From the NCBI GenBank assembly GCA_000783305.1, contig JROE01000013.1:1-64000 (forward strand): a stretch of 64,000 nt of DNA, written 5' to 3'. Shown here piece after piece: positions 44,822 through 54,489 of this stretch. The notes beneath the pieces were generated by a model that saw only the letters and a list, made by a program, of their open reading frames with translations, did no database searches and was not told the origin of the DNA. The position numbers and the translations under genes are program-made. How positions within the stretch are numbered: position 1 is the stretch's first letter; each line of letters opens with the position of its first letter. Source of the stretch: Sphingobacteriaceae bacterium DW12. GTDB lineage: Bacteria > Bacteroidota > Bacteroidia > Sphingobacteriales > Sphingobacteriaceae.

Positions 44822-45958
44822 ATGAAACTACAGCATATAGGACTGTTCCTGTTGAGCTTAATAAGCTTAGGGAGCTGCACTAAGATTGATGACGAGTATC
44901 TGTACGACGATAATCTCGATGTCTCTTGGGAAGAAATGGCGCAGAAAACAACAGACAAACTTATCCAGCAGTTTTGGAACAATGAGGGTTATTTTAACTA
45001 TGGTAGCGATGGCTCCGATAACGGATTCCAATACTGGCCCAATGCACATGCAATGGATGTCGTGATAGATGGCTACCTCCGCACCAATGATCCCAAATAC
45101 AGTGCTTACTTTGAAAAATGGTTTAATGGTGTCAAGATTAAAAATGGCAACACGTATAAAAATGTATTTTACGATGATATGGAGTGGAATGCGCTGACTA
45201 TGCTCCGTCTTTATGAAATTACAAAAGAGCAAAAATACATGGATGCCGTGCTACTTTTATGGTATGATATACTCCCCGCTTGGAATACAGAATACGCAGG
45301 TGGGGGGCTTGCTTGGCGAAAAGATATGCTTTACTCCAAAAATGCTTGTTCCAATGGTCCAGCTAGCATACTGGCCGCACGACTATACAAACTGACAAAA
45401 GATGAACAGTATCTAGAATGGGCTCTCCGTATTTACGACTGGCAGAAAGAAACTCTTTTTGACAGGGTTACAGGTGCGGTATATGACAATATCAATGGGG
45501 AGACCGATGTCGTAAACACAACTGCACTGACCTATAACCAAGGTACTTTTCTCGGAACGGCAGTGGAGCTCTATGATATCACCAAAGATCCGCTTTATAT
45601 GAACGATGCTCAAAAAATCGCTAATTACACCGTTACCAAATGTATAGATGCCAGTAATAATGTACTACGTAATGAAGGAGACGGTGATGGAGCTTTGTTC
45701 AAGGGTATATTTGTGCGATATTTCGTTCAGTTTTTACAACGTGACGGAATTCAAGAAGCATTTCGTTCAAAATTTGAAAATTTTCTCCGAAACAATGCCA
45801 AAGTTGCTTGGATACAGGGGAACGATGTAGGAATAGTATTGTTCAGCCCATCATGGACGCAAAAACCTTTGGGACAAACACAGTTAACCAGCCAATCAAG
45901 CGCCGCGATGTTATTTGAGGGCCTTGTATATTTTGAAAAAACAACTAAAAACAATTAA
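44822..45958 (+). CDS. GH76 endo-alpha-1,6-mannanase, surface lipoprotein
   Basis: 378 residues. Lipobox LGSC (Cys19) followed by TKIDDE, an acidic stretch like Bacteroidota surface-export signals, so it is likely displayed outside the cell. The rest is an (alpha/alpha)6 barrel of GH76: VFYDDMEWNAL gives the catalytic Asp-Asp pair (Asp118, Asp119), then GGGLAWRKD, NACSNGPASILAARLY and TYNQGTFLGTAVELY. GH76 enzymes cleave the alpha-1,6-mannan backbone of fungal cell-wall mannan and related glycans. It is 11 bp downstream of the SusE-like gene and 1 nt before the next GH76 gene. Confidence 0.93.
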   Translation: MKLQHIGLFLLSLISLGSCTKIDDEYLYDDNLDVSWEEMAQKTTDKLIQQFWNNEGYFNYGSDGSDNGFQYWPNAHAMDVVIDGYLRTNDPKYSAYFEKWFNGVKIKNGNTYKNVFYDDMEWNALTMLRLYEITKEQKYMDAVLLLWYDILPAWNTEYAGGGLAWRKDMLYSKNACSNGPASILAARLYKLTKDEQYLEWALRIYDWQKETLFDRVTGAVYDNINGETDVVNTTALTYNQGTFLGTAVELYDITKDPLYMNDAQKIANYTVTKCIDASNNVLRNEGDGDGALFKGIFVRYFVQFLQRDGIQEAFRSKFENFLRNNAKVAWIQGNDVGIVLFSPSWTQKPLGQTQLTSQSSAAMLFEGLVYFEKTTKNN

Positions 45959-45959
45959 A

Positions 45960-47147
45960 ATGATCAAGCAAATCATTGGAATAAGTGTAGCTGTCGTACT
46001 CACGACAAGTGTTTTTGCTCAAAAAAGCACCAATAATTCAAATTATGAAAAGGCAACTAAAAGTCTTTCTATAATTGAAAAACTTTATGGAGTTGCTGAT
46101 GGGAAACATCTTTATAGAGAAACATATCCCTTTGACAATGCCTACAATGCAAGTTATCTTGGAGGCGGAGAGAACGAAAAGAAGTCAAACCCTTATTCCT
46201 ATCTTTGGCCATTTTCGGGAAGCCTTTCTGCCTACACAGCTCTACTTGAGAAATCCAACGACCCTCGCATTAAGGCCCATATCGATAAGGTGGTATTACC
46301 AGGTTTGGAGAACTACTACGATAAACGCCAACCAGTGGCTTATGCCTCATATGTTAATAGTGCGCCATTATCCGACCGATTCTACGACGACAACATCTGG
46401 CTGGGTATCGACTTTGCGGATTTATATCTCCATACTAAAGAACCTGCATATTTAGAAAAATCTAAAGAAATATGGACTTTTGTAGCAAGTGGAATGGACG
46501 ACAAGCTTGGCGGTGGAATCTATTGGTGCGAACAGCGAAAGGAATCTAAAAACACCTGTTCGAATGCCCCCGCTGTCGTATACTTGCTAAAACTATATGA
46601 AGCCACCCAAGAGGAGAGCTACCTAAAAGAAGCAATCAGCCTGTATGATTGGACGATAAAGCATTTAGAAGATCCTGCCGATCATTTATATTGGGACAAT
46701 ATAAATCTCAAGGGCGAGGTGCAAAAAACTAAATATCCTTACAATACGGGACAAATGATACAAGCAGGAGCGCTACTTTACAAATTAACAAAACAAGAAC
46801 ATTTTCTAAAAAATGCACAAGCATCAGCTAAATCCGCATTAGGTTATTTCTTCTCTGCTCCAGCAACTGGAACAAGTAAATCTGGAGCATACCCTATCTT
46901 GAAAAAGAGTGACAATTGGTTCATAGCCATTATGCTGAGGGGTTACATTGAATTGTACCATCAGGACAATGACAAACAATTCATCGAAGCCTTTCAGGCA
47001 AACCTAAATTATGCGTGGAAATCCATGCGCGATAAAAATGGTCTTTTTGGAAAAGATTGGTCCTCCAATACAAAGCCGTCCGACCAAAAATGGCTCCTAG
47101 ATCAATTTGCAATAGCAGAGATGTATGCACGTTTAGCCAAGGTATAA
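45960..47147 (+). CDS. GH76 alpha-1,6-mannanase, secreted
   Basis: 395 residues from the ATG at 45960; an in-frame ATG at 45915 lies inside the previous gene and would spoil the signal peptide. Type I signal peptide cleaved near VFAQ (residue 21), no lipid Cys, so periplasmic. GH76 landmarks: RFYDDNIWLGID with Asp143-Asp144, GGGIYWCEQ, NTCSNAPAVVYLLKLYE and YPYNTGQMIQAGALLY. It would cut imported manno-oligosaccharides. It is diverged from the upstream GH76 paralogue, suggesting different linkage or chain preferences. It is the last gene of the unit. Confidence 0.94.
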   Translation: MIKQIIGISVAVVLTTSVFAQKSTNNSNYEKATKSLSIIEKLYGVADGKHLYRETYPFDNAYNASYLGGGENEKKSNPYSYLWPFSGSLSAYTALLEKSNDPRIKAHIDKVVLPGLENYYDKRQPVAYASYVNSAPLSDRFYDDNIWLGIDFADLYLHTKEPAYLEKSKEIWTFVASGMDDKLGGGIYWCEQRKESKNTCSNAPAVVYLLKLYEATQEESYLKEAISLYDWTIKHLEDPADHLYWDNINLKGEVQKTKYPYNTGQMIQAGALLYKLTKQEHFLKNAQASAKSALGYFFSAPATGTSKSGAYPILKKSDNWFIAIMLRGYIELYHQDNDKQFIEAFQANLNYAWKSMRDKNGLFGKDWSSNTKPSDQKWLLDQFAIAEMYARLAKV

Positions 47148-47162
47148 TCCCTATTATACTCA

Positions 47163-47193
47163 CAAGGATACCGCCACTAAAGTCGGTATCCTT
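47163..47193 (+). terminator. Hairpin after the mannan locus
   Basis: AAGGATACCG (47164-47173) pairs with CGGTATCCTT (47184-47193). The T-tail is weak (GTATCT), so termination may be incomplete before smc. Confidence 0.7.
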
Positions 47194-47267
47194 GTATCTA
47201 GCCTAAATAGATTAGATCCCAACTAATTTATTCACTAAATTATTACTACTGTATAATTTAGTATGAC

Positions 47268-47295
47268 TTGAATATAAACATATTTAGTATTTTCG
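47268..47295 (+). promoter_or_regulatory. Possible smc promoter
   Basis: TTG at 47268-47270 and TATTTTCG at 47288-47295, spacer 17. The -7 box deviates by one base from TAnnTTTG. The leader would be about 27 nt. Confidence 0.4.
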
Positions 47296-47328
47296 CACGT
47301 TAATTTTAGAAGAAGTAAATCAAGAAAT

Positions 47329-50300
47329 ATGCAGTTAACGAAGTTAGAAATAAAGGGGTTCAAAAGTTTTGGTGATAAGATTACGATCAACTTTAATGAA
47401 GGTGTTACGGCAATCGTGGGGCCAAATGGCTGTGGCAAATCTAATGTAGTAGATGCAATTCGTTGGGTGCTGGGTGAGCAGAGCACCAAAGCCCTTCGCT
47501 CTGAAAAGATGGAGAACATCATATTCAATGGCACTAAAAACCGTAAGCCTGCGAATCTAGCTGAAGTATCACTAACTTTCAATAATACAAAAAACATCCT
47601 TCCTACTGAATTTTCAATGGTCAATATCACTCGTAAACTATATCGAAACGGCGATAGTGAGTATAGGCTCAATGATGTCAAATGTAGGTTGAAAGATATA
47701 ACCGACCTATTATTAGACACTGGCCTAGGTGCCGACACCTATTCAATCATCGAGCTGAAGATGATAGATGAAATCATCAATAATAAGGACAATTCACGTC
47801 GCGACCTTTTCGAAGAAGCCTCTGGAATATCGAAATATAAGGTCCGTAAAAAGCAAACCTTGTCTAAGCTCAAAGATACCGAGGCCGACCTAAGCCGGGT
47901 GGATGATCTTCTTTTTGAAATCGGGAAAAATCTTAAAAGTCTAGAAAATCAAGCTAAAAAGGCGGATAAATACTTCAAATTGAAGGACGAGTATAAAAAT
48001 GCTAGCATCAGCTTGGCCTATTTCAAATTAGCGGACTTCAGCCAAGATCTTGAAAAGTTAGAAGAGCAAGAACGAGTACAGCAAGAAACTAACCAACAGA
48101 GCCAGTCGCATATTGGTATAGTTGAGACTGACCTTCGAGAGAAAAAAAAGGACATCCTCTCTAAAGAACAAAACCTCTCGATCCAACAAAAAAGCACACA
48201 TGAATATGTCAATAAAATCCGGGCCTATGAATCCGAGAAAAAAATAAAAAACGAACAAATGCGTCACCTTCAGGAGAAGGATTCAAGGTTGGCCAATGAA
48301 TTGGCCAATGACAAACAGCAACTCAATCATGCAATTTATAACATCAAAAGGCTGAACGAAGAACTATTTGAAGAACAAGCCAAATTTGATTCGATCCAAG
48401 ATGACCTCCAAACCAATAAGACAGGCGTAGAGGAATTGCGGGCACAACAGCAATCTGCAAAGGCAAAGCTAGATGTCGTCCAGAGAGAGAAAAGTGAACT
48501 TCAGAATAAAATCTATCATTTAGAAAAAGAGATAGCAATTCTTAATATCCAAAAAGATGCGCTTCAACAAGAGTCACTTCGCAATGTCAATGATACAGCA
48601 TCAAAGGAAAGCGAATTAAATCAATTCAATATTGCTGTAGCAGAGTTAGAAGGACGGGTCGAGGCTCAACAACAGCAGTATGAATCTACATTACAGCTAG
48701 AGACAGAATTGCAAAGTCAAATTTCCCAGACCGAGCTCAAGGTTCAAGAAATTAAAGATGAGTTGAATAGACAAAATCGTATTGTGGATGCCAAACAAAA
48801 TGAATACAATCTGACTAAATCTTTGGTAGACAACTTAGAGGGATTTCCTGAGTCTATCCGTTTTCTAAGAAAGAATGCAGGTTGGAAAAAACAATTCCCA
48901 CTATTCTCCGACATCCTCTTTTGTAAAGAAGATTATCGTGTAGCAATTGAAAACTACCTCGAGCCCATCATGAATCATTACGTAGTGGACAGGCAACAAG
49001 ATGCAGTGCAAGCCATACAGCTCTTAAGTGATTCGGCAAGAGGGCGAGCCAACTTTTTCGTATTAGAAGCGATCCAACAAGCTCCCGCTATCACCGAATT
49101 AGCAGATGAGCGTTTTATTTCGGCTCTGGACATCATTAGCGTTGATGAGAAATATAAGGCATTGTGCCAATTGCTTCTTCAGCATGTTGTAATCATTAAA
49201 AACCCTGAGATTGCGGACCTAGAGACGGTATTACCGAGTGATGATCGAGTTATCCTTCATAAAGAGGGAAAATTTTCCAAAAATAAATTGGGGTTAATGG
49301 GTGGTTCTGTGGGACTGTTTGAAGGTAAAAGAATCGGTAGGGCCAAGAATTTGGAAAACCTAGCAAAAGAAATAAAAACGCTCAATATTCAGATATTAGA
49401 TTTACAAAACCGGGAGGTGGAGGAAACAACCCGACTATCGTCTTTTAAAAATAATTCCCAAAAAGAGGTCATTGACGAACTCCGTCAACAGTTGAACCGT
49501 TTCAATAACGAGCTTATCTCGGTCAAAACCAAGCAAGAGCAATACCAAACATTCATCACGAATAGTCAAAATCGGAAACAAGATATTGAAGAGAAAATCA
49601 CTAATATCACGAATGATTTGATGAAAGCGGACCCATCTTTGCAAGACCTTAAGATCGAAATTCAACAAAAGGAAATTAGTTTAAATGATCTTCACGAAAA
49701 CTTTAATGAAGTTTCGGATATTTTGACCGATAAATCTGCGGTATTCAATCAACAAAATATTCTTTTTCACCAACAACAGAACAAATTATCCAGCATACAG
49801 AAGGATCTAGAATATAGAGAAGTACAAAAAGAATCATTCGAGGAAAGAATTGAAAAAAACACCGTCGAACATGACATGGTACAACTGCAAATAAAAGATA
49901 CATTACAGCATGTGGACCATAATGACGAAGACCTGATTGCTATGTATGCGCAAAAGGAATCTTTGGAAAAAGGATTAAACGACATCGAGGAAGATTTCTA
50001 TAGCTCCCGCAAAATCATTATCGATTTGGAAGAACAAATCACCCAATTGCGCAAGTCTAAAGATCTTACCGATGTATTAATAGGCGAAATTAAAGATAAA
50101 AAGACAAAACTGCAGATTGACCTCAATAGCCTAAAAGAACGTCTTGCCGTCGAATTTAACATCGATCTTAAAGATCTTTTGGAAAATGAACCGCCAGAAT
50201 CCGATGCCTCCCAAGAACATTTACAAATCAGCTGTCAGAAAATCAAAAAACAACTCGACGAATATGGTTCCATCAACCCCATGGCGAAAGAAGCTTATGA

Positions 50301-50868
50301 TGAAATGAACGACCGTTCGAATTTTATAACGAAGGAAAAATCTGACTTATTGGAAGCAAAGGATTCGTTAATGGCCACCATAAAGGAAATCGATGATACG
50401 GCTAAGGACAAGTTCATGAGCGCATTCAATACAATACGGGACAATTTCATTCGAGTATTTCGATCCTTATTTAATGAAGAAGATAGCTGTGACCTGATAC
50501 TATCGGACCCTAACAATCCGCTGGAATCCGACATTGATATCATTGCCAGACCTAAGGGAAAACGTCCGCTATCCATCAATCAACTCTCTGGTGGAGAAAA
50601 GACTTTGACATCCACAGCTTTACTATTTTCACTATATCTTTTGAAGCCTGCTCCATTCTGTATCTTCGACGAGGTAGATGCTCCGTTAGATGATACTAAT
50701 ATTGACAAATTCAACAATATCATTCGAGAGTTCTCCAATGAGTCTCAGTTTATTGTAGTATCACATAATAAGCGAACGATTGCCAGTACAGATGTTATCT
50801 ATGGGGTGACGATGGTCGAGCAGGGGATTTCGAGAGTAGTGGCTGTTGATTTACGTGACGTAGCCTAA
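47329..50868 (+). CDS. smc: Chromosome segregation protein SMC
   Basis: A 1179-residue SMC ATPase. Walker A GPNGCGKSN is near residue 32, with VVDAIRWVLGEQS after it. There are long coiled coils (about 170-500 and 680-1010) around a hinge near 505-660 (FPLFSDILFCKEDYRVAIENYL, GRANFFVLE). Signature LSGGEKT is near 1085 and Walker B PFCIFDEVDAPLDDTN near 1110. It organises and separates the chromosome together with ScpA/ScpB, which are not in the window. Length is normal, so this is housekeeping SMC and not a Wadjet-type or MukB-type protein. Confidence 0.97.
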   Translation: MQLTKLEIKGFKSFGDKITINFNEGVTAIVGPNGCGKSNVVDAIRWVLGEQSTKALRSEKMENIIFNGTKNRKPANLAEVSLTFNNTKNILPTEFSMVNITRKLYRNGDSEYRLNDVKCRLKDITDLLLDTGLGADTYSIIELKMIDEIINNKDNSRRDLFEEASGISKYKVRKKQTLSKLKDTEADLSRVDDLLFEIGKNLKSLENQAKKADKYFKLKDEYKNASISLAYFKLADFSQDLEKLEEQERVQQETNQQSQSHIGIVETDLREKKKDILSKEQNLSIQQKSTHEYVNKIRAYESEKKIKNEQMRHLQEKDSRLANELANDKQQLNHAIYNIKRLNEELFEEQAKFDSIQDDLQTNKTGVEELRAQQQSAKAKLDVVQREKSELQNKIYHLEKEIAILNIQKDALQQESLRNVNDTASKESELNQFNIAVAELEGRVEAQQQQYESTLQLETELQSQISQTELKVQEIKDELNRQNRIVDAKQNEYNLTKSLVDNLEGFPESIRFLRKNAGWKKQFPLFSDILFCKEDYRVAIENYLEPIMNHYVVDRQQDAVQAIQLLSDSARGRANFFVLEAIQQAPAITELADERFISALDIISVDEKYKALCQLLLQHVVIIKNPEIADLETVLPSDDRVILHKEGKFSKNKLGLMGGSVGLFEGKRIGRAKNLENLAKEIKTLNIQILDLQNREVEETTRLSSFKNNSQKEVIDELRQQLNRFNNELISVKTKQEQYQTFITNSQNRKQDIEEKITNITNDLMKADPSLQDLKIEIQQKEISLNDLHENFNEVSDILTDKSAVFNQQNILFHQQQNKLSSIQKDLEYREVQKESFEERIEKNTVEHDMVQLQIKDTLQHVDHNDEDLIAMYAQKESLEKGLNDIEEDFYSSRKIIIDLEEQITQLRKSKDLTDVLIGEIKDKKTKLQIDLNSLKERLAVEFNIDLKDLLENEPPESDASQEHLQISCQKIKKQLDEYGSINPMAKEAYDEMNDRSNFITKEKSDLLEAKDSLMATIKEIDDTAKDKFMSAFNTIRDNFIRVFRSLFNEEDSCDLILSDPNNPLESDIDIIARPKGKRPLSINQLSGGEKTLTSTALLFSLYLLKPAPFCIFDEVDAPLDDTNIDKFNNIIREFSNESQFIVVSHNKRTIASTDVIYGVTMVEQGISRVVAVDLRDVA

Positions 50869-50887
50869 GACACTATTTCTTACAATG

Positions 50888-50923
50888 AAGCAAAAGGGCA
50901 GCCCGAGGACTGCCCTTTTGCTT
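50888..50923. terminator. Bidirectional terminator smc / GNAT-nitrilase
   Basis: AAGCAAAAGGGCAG (50888-50901) pairs with CTGCCCTTTTGCTT (50910-50923), between convergent genes. Confidence 0.92.
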
Positions 50924-52431
50924 TATTTAAGCAATTTGACCTCATACAAGTCCTTTCTCCTGTCTTTCATCACTTTGACGGTACCATATTCATGTAGATC
51001 ACGTAAGGCATAAAGGTCGACGTCAGCAATCAATACCATCTCGGCATTTGGAGTAGCTTCCGCCTTTATAGCATTGTTTGGAAATGCAAAATCCGAGGGG
51101 GTAAATACAGCGGATTGCGAATATTGTATATCCATATTATTAACCCTTGGTAGATTTCCTACTGAACCTGCTATTGCGACGTAACATTCATTTTCAATTG
51201 CTCTCGCTTGGGCGCAGGTGCGTACTCGGATATATCCATTCTGTGTATCGGTCATAAAAGGTACGAACAGAATCTGCATCCCTTGATCGGCCAAAATACG
51301 GCCCAATTCTGGAAATTCAACATCATAACAAATCAACAACCCGATTTTACCGCAATCTGTATCAAATACCTTGACTTCATTCCCTCCTACCATTCCATAA
51401 TATTTGAATTCATTTGGAGTGATGTGAATCTTCCGATAAGAATCTACCTTTCCACTGCGGTGGCAGAGATAAGATACGTTGTATAATTTGTTATTTTCGA
51501 ATATCGGCATCGATCCAGCAATGATATTCACATTATAGGAAACTGCAAATTGCTGAATGCGATCCACGATTTCATTTGTCATCGCTGCTAAACGCTGCAT
51601 GGCGTTCCGCTCTGGCAAATCATTGAATGGTTTCATCAATGGCGTATTGAAAAACTCGGGAAACATCACAAAATCTGCCCCGTAATCACTCACTGTATCG
51701 ACAAAGAATTCTACCTGATCATAGAATGCTTCAATGTTATCAAAAAGCCGCATCTGCCATTGCACCAAGCCCAACCTAATGGTCTGCTTTGACGTAGAAA
51801 TCGACCTAGAATCAGGTTCATAATAAATATTGTTCCATTCCAATAACACGGCAAACTCCATAGATTCTGCATCCTCAGGCAGATAATTTTTAAGTATCTT
51901 TTTGACATGAAAATCATTGGACAGCTGAAAGGTAAGTGTTGGGTCGAAGATTTCCTTACGCTTGACCTTGTCGATGTATACCCTCGGACTCATTTTGTCC
52001 GAGTAGTTGTGATAATTCGGAATACGTCCGCCTGCAACTATACTTTTAAGATTCATCTGTTCACACAATTCCTTTCGTGAGTCGTACAAGCGTCTTCCCA
52101 ATCGAAGTGCACGATGATCGGGATGTACAAAGACCTCTATCCCATACAAGGTATCCCCATCATCGTTGTGTTTGGAAAATTTACCATCGTCAATGATTTC
52201 GTAGTAACTATCGTAAATATTATTTTTCTTGGAGTTAAGAACGATGGACAATGCACATGCCACTACATGTCCATTCACCTCTACACACAATTGTCCCTCG
52301 GGAAATATATCAATCAAATCTACAATGTTCTCCCGCGTCCATACCTCTCCCATACCTTGATAGGCCTCCTCCATTGATTTCTTCAAGTCTCTGTAATCTT
52401 TTTTGGTTAGCGGTCTTACCTGTATATCCAT
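50923..52431 (-). CDS. GNAT acetyltransferase - nitrilase-superfamily amidase fusion
   Basis: 502 residues. The N-terminal GNAT domain (about 1-200) has YGIEVFVHPDHRALRLGRRLYDSRKELCE, an acetyl-CoA-binding pattern. The C-terminal carbon-nitrogen hydrolase (about 225-500) has the Glu-Lys-Cys triad in MFPEFFNTP, YRKIHITPNE and GLLICYDVEFPE. The second domain should hydrolyse an amide such as an omega-amide or N-carbamoyl compound; the first may acetylate an amine. How the two reactions connect is unknown. This fusion is widespread in Bacteroidota as I recall. It is a single gene. Confidence 0.9.
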   Translation of the reverse strand: MDIQVRPLTKKDYRDLKKSMEEAYQGMGEVWTRENIVDLIDIFPEGQLCVEVNGHVVACALSIVLNSKKNNIYDSYYEIIDDGKFSKHNDDGDTLYGIEVFVHPDHRALRLGRRLYDSRKELCEQMNLKSIVAGGRIPNYHNYSDKMSPRVYIDKVKRKEIFDPTLTFQLSNDFHVKKILKNYLPEDAESMEFAVLLEWNNIYYEPDSRSISTSKQTIRLGLVQWQMRLFDNIEAFYDQVEFFVDTVSDYGADFVMFPEFFNTPLMKPFNDLPERNAMQRLAAMTNEIVDRIQQFAVSYNVNIIAGSMPIFENNKLYNVSYLCHRSGKVDSYRKIHITPNEFKYYGMVGGNEVKVFDTDCGKIGLLICYDVEFPELGRILADQGMQILFVPFMTDTQNGYIRVRTCAQARAIENECYVAIAGSVGNLPRVNNMDIQYSQSAVFTPSDFAFPNNAIKAEATPNAEMVLIADVDLYALRDLHEYGTVKVMKDRRKDLYEVKLLK

Positions 52432-52461
52432 ATATGCTTATTTTTTTTATTATTGCCATCT

Positions 52462-52476
52462 GTCTAAGATTTAGAC
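52462..52476. promoter_or_regulatory. Small palindrome upstream of the GNAT-nitrilase gene
   Basis: GTCTAA-GAT-TTAGAC lies 31 bp before the start codon, inside the expected promoter region. It may be an operator. The 298-bp gap 52432-52729 otherwise holds only the DUF3467 terminator. Confidence 0.3.
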
Positions 52477-52677
52477 TTTATTTGTAAGATAGAACAAAAA
52501 ACAGTGCCAACTGTTGTGCTAGCATCTTATTTTTTTTGCTTGCACCTAACACCACGCCATTGGTCACGACAATGTAGTCCTTGCATCCACCATGTACAAT
52601 ACTACATCCAGCCTAGGGAGTAGTAACAAAGTCCAGAAAAACGATTTGATCGAGAATTTACAAAGAAAGAAAAAATG

Positions 52678-52723
52678 CTCTTGCTGCATTTACCGGAGGT
52701 ACTATTGATAAATGCAGCAAGAG
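52678..52723 (-). terminator. Terminator of the M42 peptidase - DUF3467 unit
   Basis: CTCTTGCTGCATTTA (52678-52692) and TAAATGCAGCAAGAG (52709-52723) form a 15-bp stem. On the minus strand a T-rich tail (CATTTTTTCTTT) follows. Confidence 0.9.
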
Positions 52724-52729
52724 TAAGGG

Positions 52730-53041
52730 CTAGGCCTCGCCTGTAGGACCACCAAAATTAAGTGGTAAACTGTTTTCGTTTGTTTTAATAGTACCATTTT
52801 GAGCTTCAAACCGGACAATATTATCTTGCAACGCGCCCAAAAGCCTTTTCGCATGCTCTGGTGTTAGGATAATCCGAGATTTTACTTTCGCCTTGGGTAC
52901 TCCTGGCATAATACGCACAAAATCGACAACAAACTCCGTAGACGAATGGGTAATTATGGCTAGATTGGAATAAGTCCCTTCCGCTACCTCTTCGGTCAAC
53001 TCAATACTCAACTCTTGGTTTTCCTGACTATTATTTTCCAT
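52730..53041 (-). CDS. DUF3467 family protein
   Basis: A 103-residue cytoplasmic protein with the DUF3467 pattern: EGTYSNLAIITHSSTEFVVDFVRIMPG, KSRIILTPEHAKRLLGALQDNI, then a flexible tail. Function is unknown. It lies 23 bp downstream of the M42 peptidase on the same strand and is followed by a terminator, so it is the second gene of that unit. Confidence 0.9.
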   Translation of the reverse strand: MENNSQENQELSIELTEEVAEGTYSNLAIITHSSTEFVVDFVRIMPGVPKAKVKSRIILTPEHAKRLLGALQDNIVRFEAQNGTIKTNENSLPLNFGGPTGEA

Positions 53042-53064
53042 ATTATAATGTAATGTAATTTTGA

Positions 53065-54183
53065 TTAGTTCTTAAATGTTCTAAAATCTTGACCAGCTTC
53101 TATTGCCAGTACAGTTTGGTAAATCAATCTGATTACATTGTCTACATCCTCTTTGTGAATCATTTCTACCGTGGTATGCATGTATCTTAGCGGCAATGAA
53201 ATCAATGCTGAAGGTACACCACCATTAGAATAGGCAAAAGCATCAGTATCAGTACCCGTAAAACGCGAGCAGGCTTGTCTTTGAAAAGGAATTTGGTTTT
53301 TCTCAGCGACTTGTATCAATAATTTATTGAGATTTATCTGTACTGCTGGTGCATAAGATAACACAGGTCCCGCACCACACGCGAGGTCTCCTTGTGTAAT
53401 TTTGTTTATCATCGGGGTCTGAGTATCATGGGTTACATCTGTGACTATGGCCACATTGGGTTTAATATAATCCGCAATCATCTCTGCTCCTCTTAGTCCG
53501 ATTTCCTCTTGCACAGAATTCACGATATAAAGGCCAAAAGGTAATTTTTTCTTATTTTCTTTCAGCAAACGAGCCACTTCGGTAATCATAAAACCGCCTG
53601 CCCTGTTGTCTAGCGCACGCCCAACATAATAGCGGTCATTCAACACCATAAATTCGTCTTCGTAAGTCACGACAGAACCTACATGGATACCCAATGCTTC
53701 GATTTCTTCTTTACTAGTGCAGCCACAGTCCAAAAAAATATTCTTCAAACTGGGTGATTCCTCTTTTTCACCCGAACGGGTATGAATTGCAGGCCAGCCG
53801 AATACAGCCTTCACCATTCCTTTGTCCGTATGGATATTTACTCGTTTCGAAGGAGCAATTTGATGATCCGAACCACCATTGCGTACTACATAAATCAACC
53901 CATCTTTGGTGATGTAGTTAACAAACCATGAAATCTCATCAGCATGAGCTTCAATAACCACTTTATACGGAGCATCGGGATTAATAATTCCCACTGCCGT
54001 ACCATAATTATCAATATAAGTTTGATCTACATAAGGTTTCAAATAGTCCAGCCACATGCGTTGTCCCTGCCACTCAAATCCTGTTGGGGATGGATTGTTG
54101 ATATATTTTTCAAAAAAAGAAAGAGATTCTTTGGTTACAACCGGTACATGTTTCACTTCTTTTGTATCGCTCTTTTTTGCCAT
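53065..54183 (-). CDS. M42-family metallo-aminopeptidase
   Basis: 372 residues from the ATG at 54183 (MAKKSDTKEV); an upstream in-frame ATG adds 17 atypical residues and would overlap the promoter. Metal and catalytic residues are visible: EAHADEIS (His, Asp), GRALDNRAGG (bridging Asp), NSVQEEIGLRGA (Glu-Glu), VTDVTHD (Asp) and LPLRYMHTTVE (His). It is a cytoplasmic, two-zinc, TET-like aminopeptidase that trims peptides. A TATGTTTG promoter box lies at 54232-54239 on the minus strand, within the same extended motif seen before lgt, recX and the SNF2 gene. Confidence 0.94.
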   Translation of the reverse strand: MAKKSDTKEVKHVPVVTKESLSFFEKYINNPSPTGFEWQGQRMWLDYLKPYVDQTYIDNYGTAVGIINPDAPYKVVIEAHADEISWFVNYITKDGLIYVVRNGGSDHQIAPSKRVNIHTDKGMVKAVFGWPAIHTRSGEKEESPSLKNIFLDCGCTSKEEIEALGIHVGSVVTYEDEFMVLNDRYYVGRALDNRAGGFMITEVARLLKENKKKLPFGLYIVNSVQEEIGLRGAEMIADYIKPNVAIVTDVTHDTQTPMINKITQGDLACGAGPVLSYAPAVQINLNKLLIQVAEKNQIPFQRQACSRFTGTDTDAFAYSNGGVPSALISLPLRYMHTTVEMIHKEDVDNVIRLIYQTVLAIEAGQDFRTFKN

Positions 54184-54231
54184 GTTAACGTATTTAAAAT
54201 CAGATTTAATCCGCTCGGGATTCACTATATA

Positions 54232-54239
54232 CAAACATA
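54232..54239 (-). promoter_or_regulatory. -7 promoter box of the M42 gene, extended type
   Basis: Minus strand TATGTTTG within TTTATCTATGTTTG (54245-54232), one base different from the motif before recX and the SNF2 gene. It lies 49 nt before the chosen start, which supports the shorter gene model. Confidence 0.55.
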
Positions 54240-54489
54240 GATAAACTAAAATTTTCTTACAAATATATCATTACATTCCTCCGAAACCTTTTTTGTATAC
54301 GGATCGAATTCGCTAATCTGTTTAACATATATTTTCATTAGGATTTATGTAGTATAGAGACAGGATACTCCTATTTGCATAAATGATTTAGACATATAGT
54401 ACTGTGATGGCTGATTTAAAAATTGTAAAAGGGAAAATTACATTTTGTTTTTTTTCCTCTAGGTACTCGAGAATTCAAAGCATTTTATC

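Noticed and set aside
47235..47738. 167-codon minus-strand frame over the smc start
   Set aside because: It covers the smc ATP-binding region in antisense; composition is that of a shadow frame.
47329..50868. SMC protein as part of a Wadjet-type or other plasmid-defence system
   Set aside because: Length, hinge and signature fit chromosomal SMC, and no JetABD-like or MukEF-like neighbours are present.
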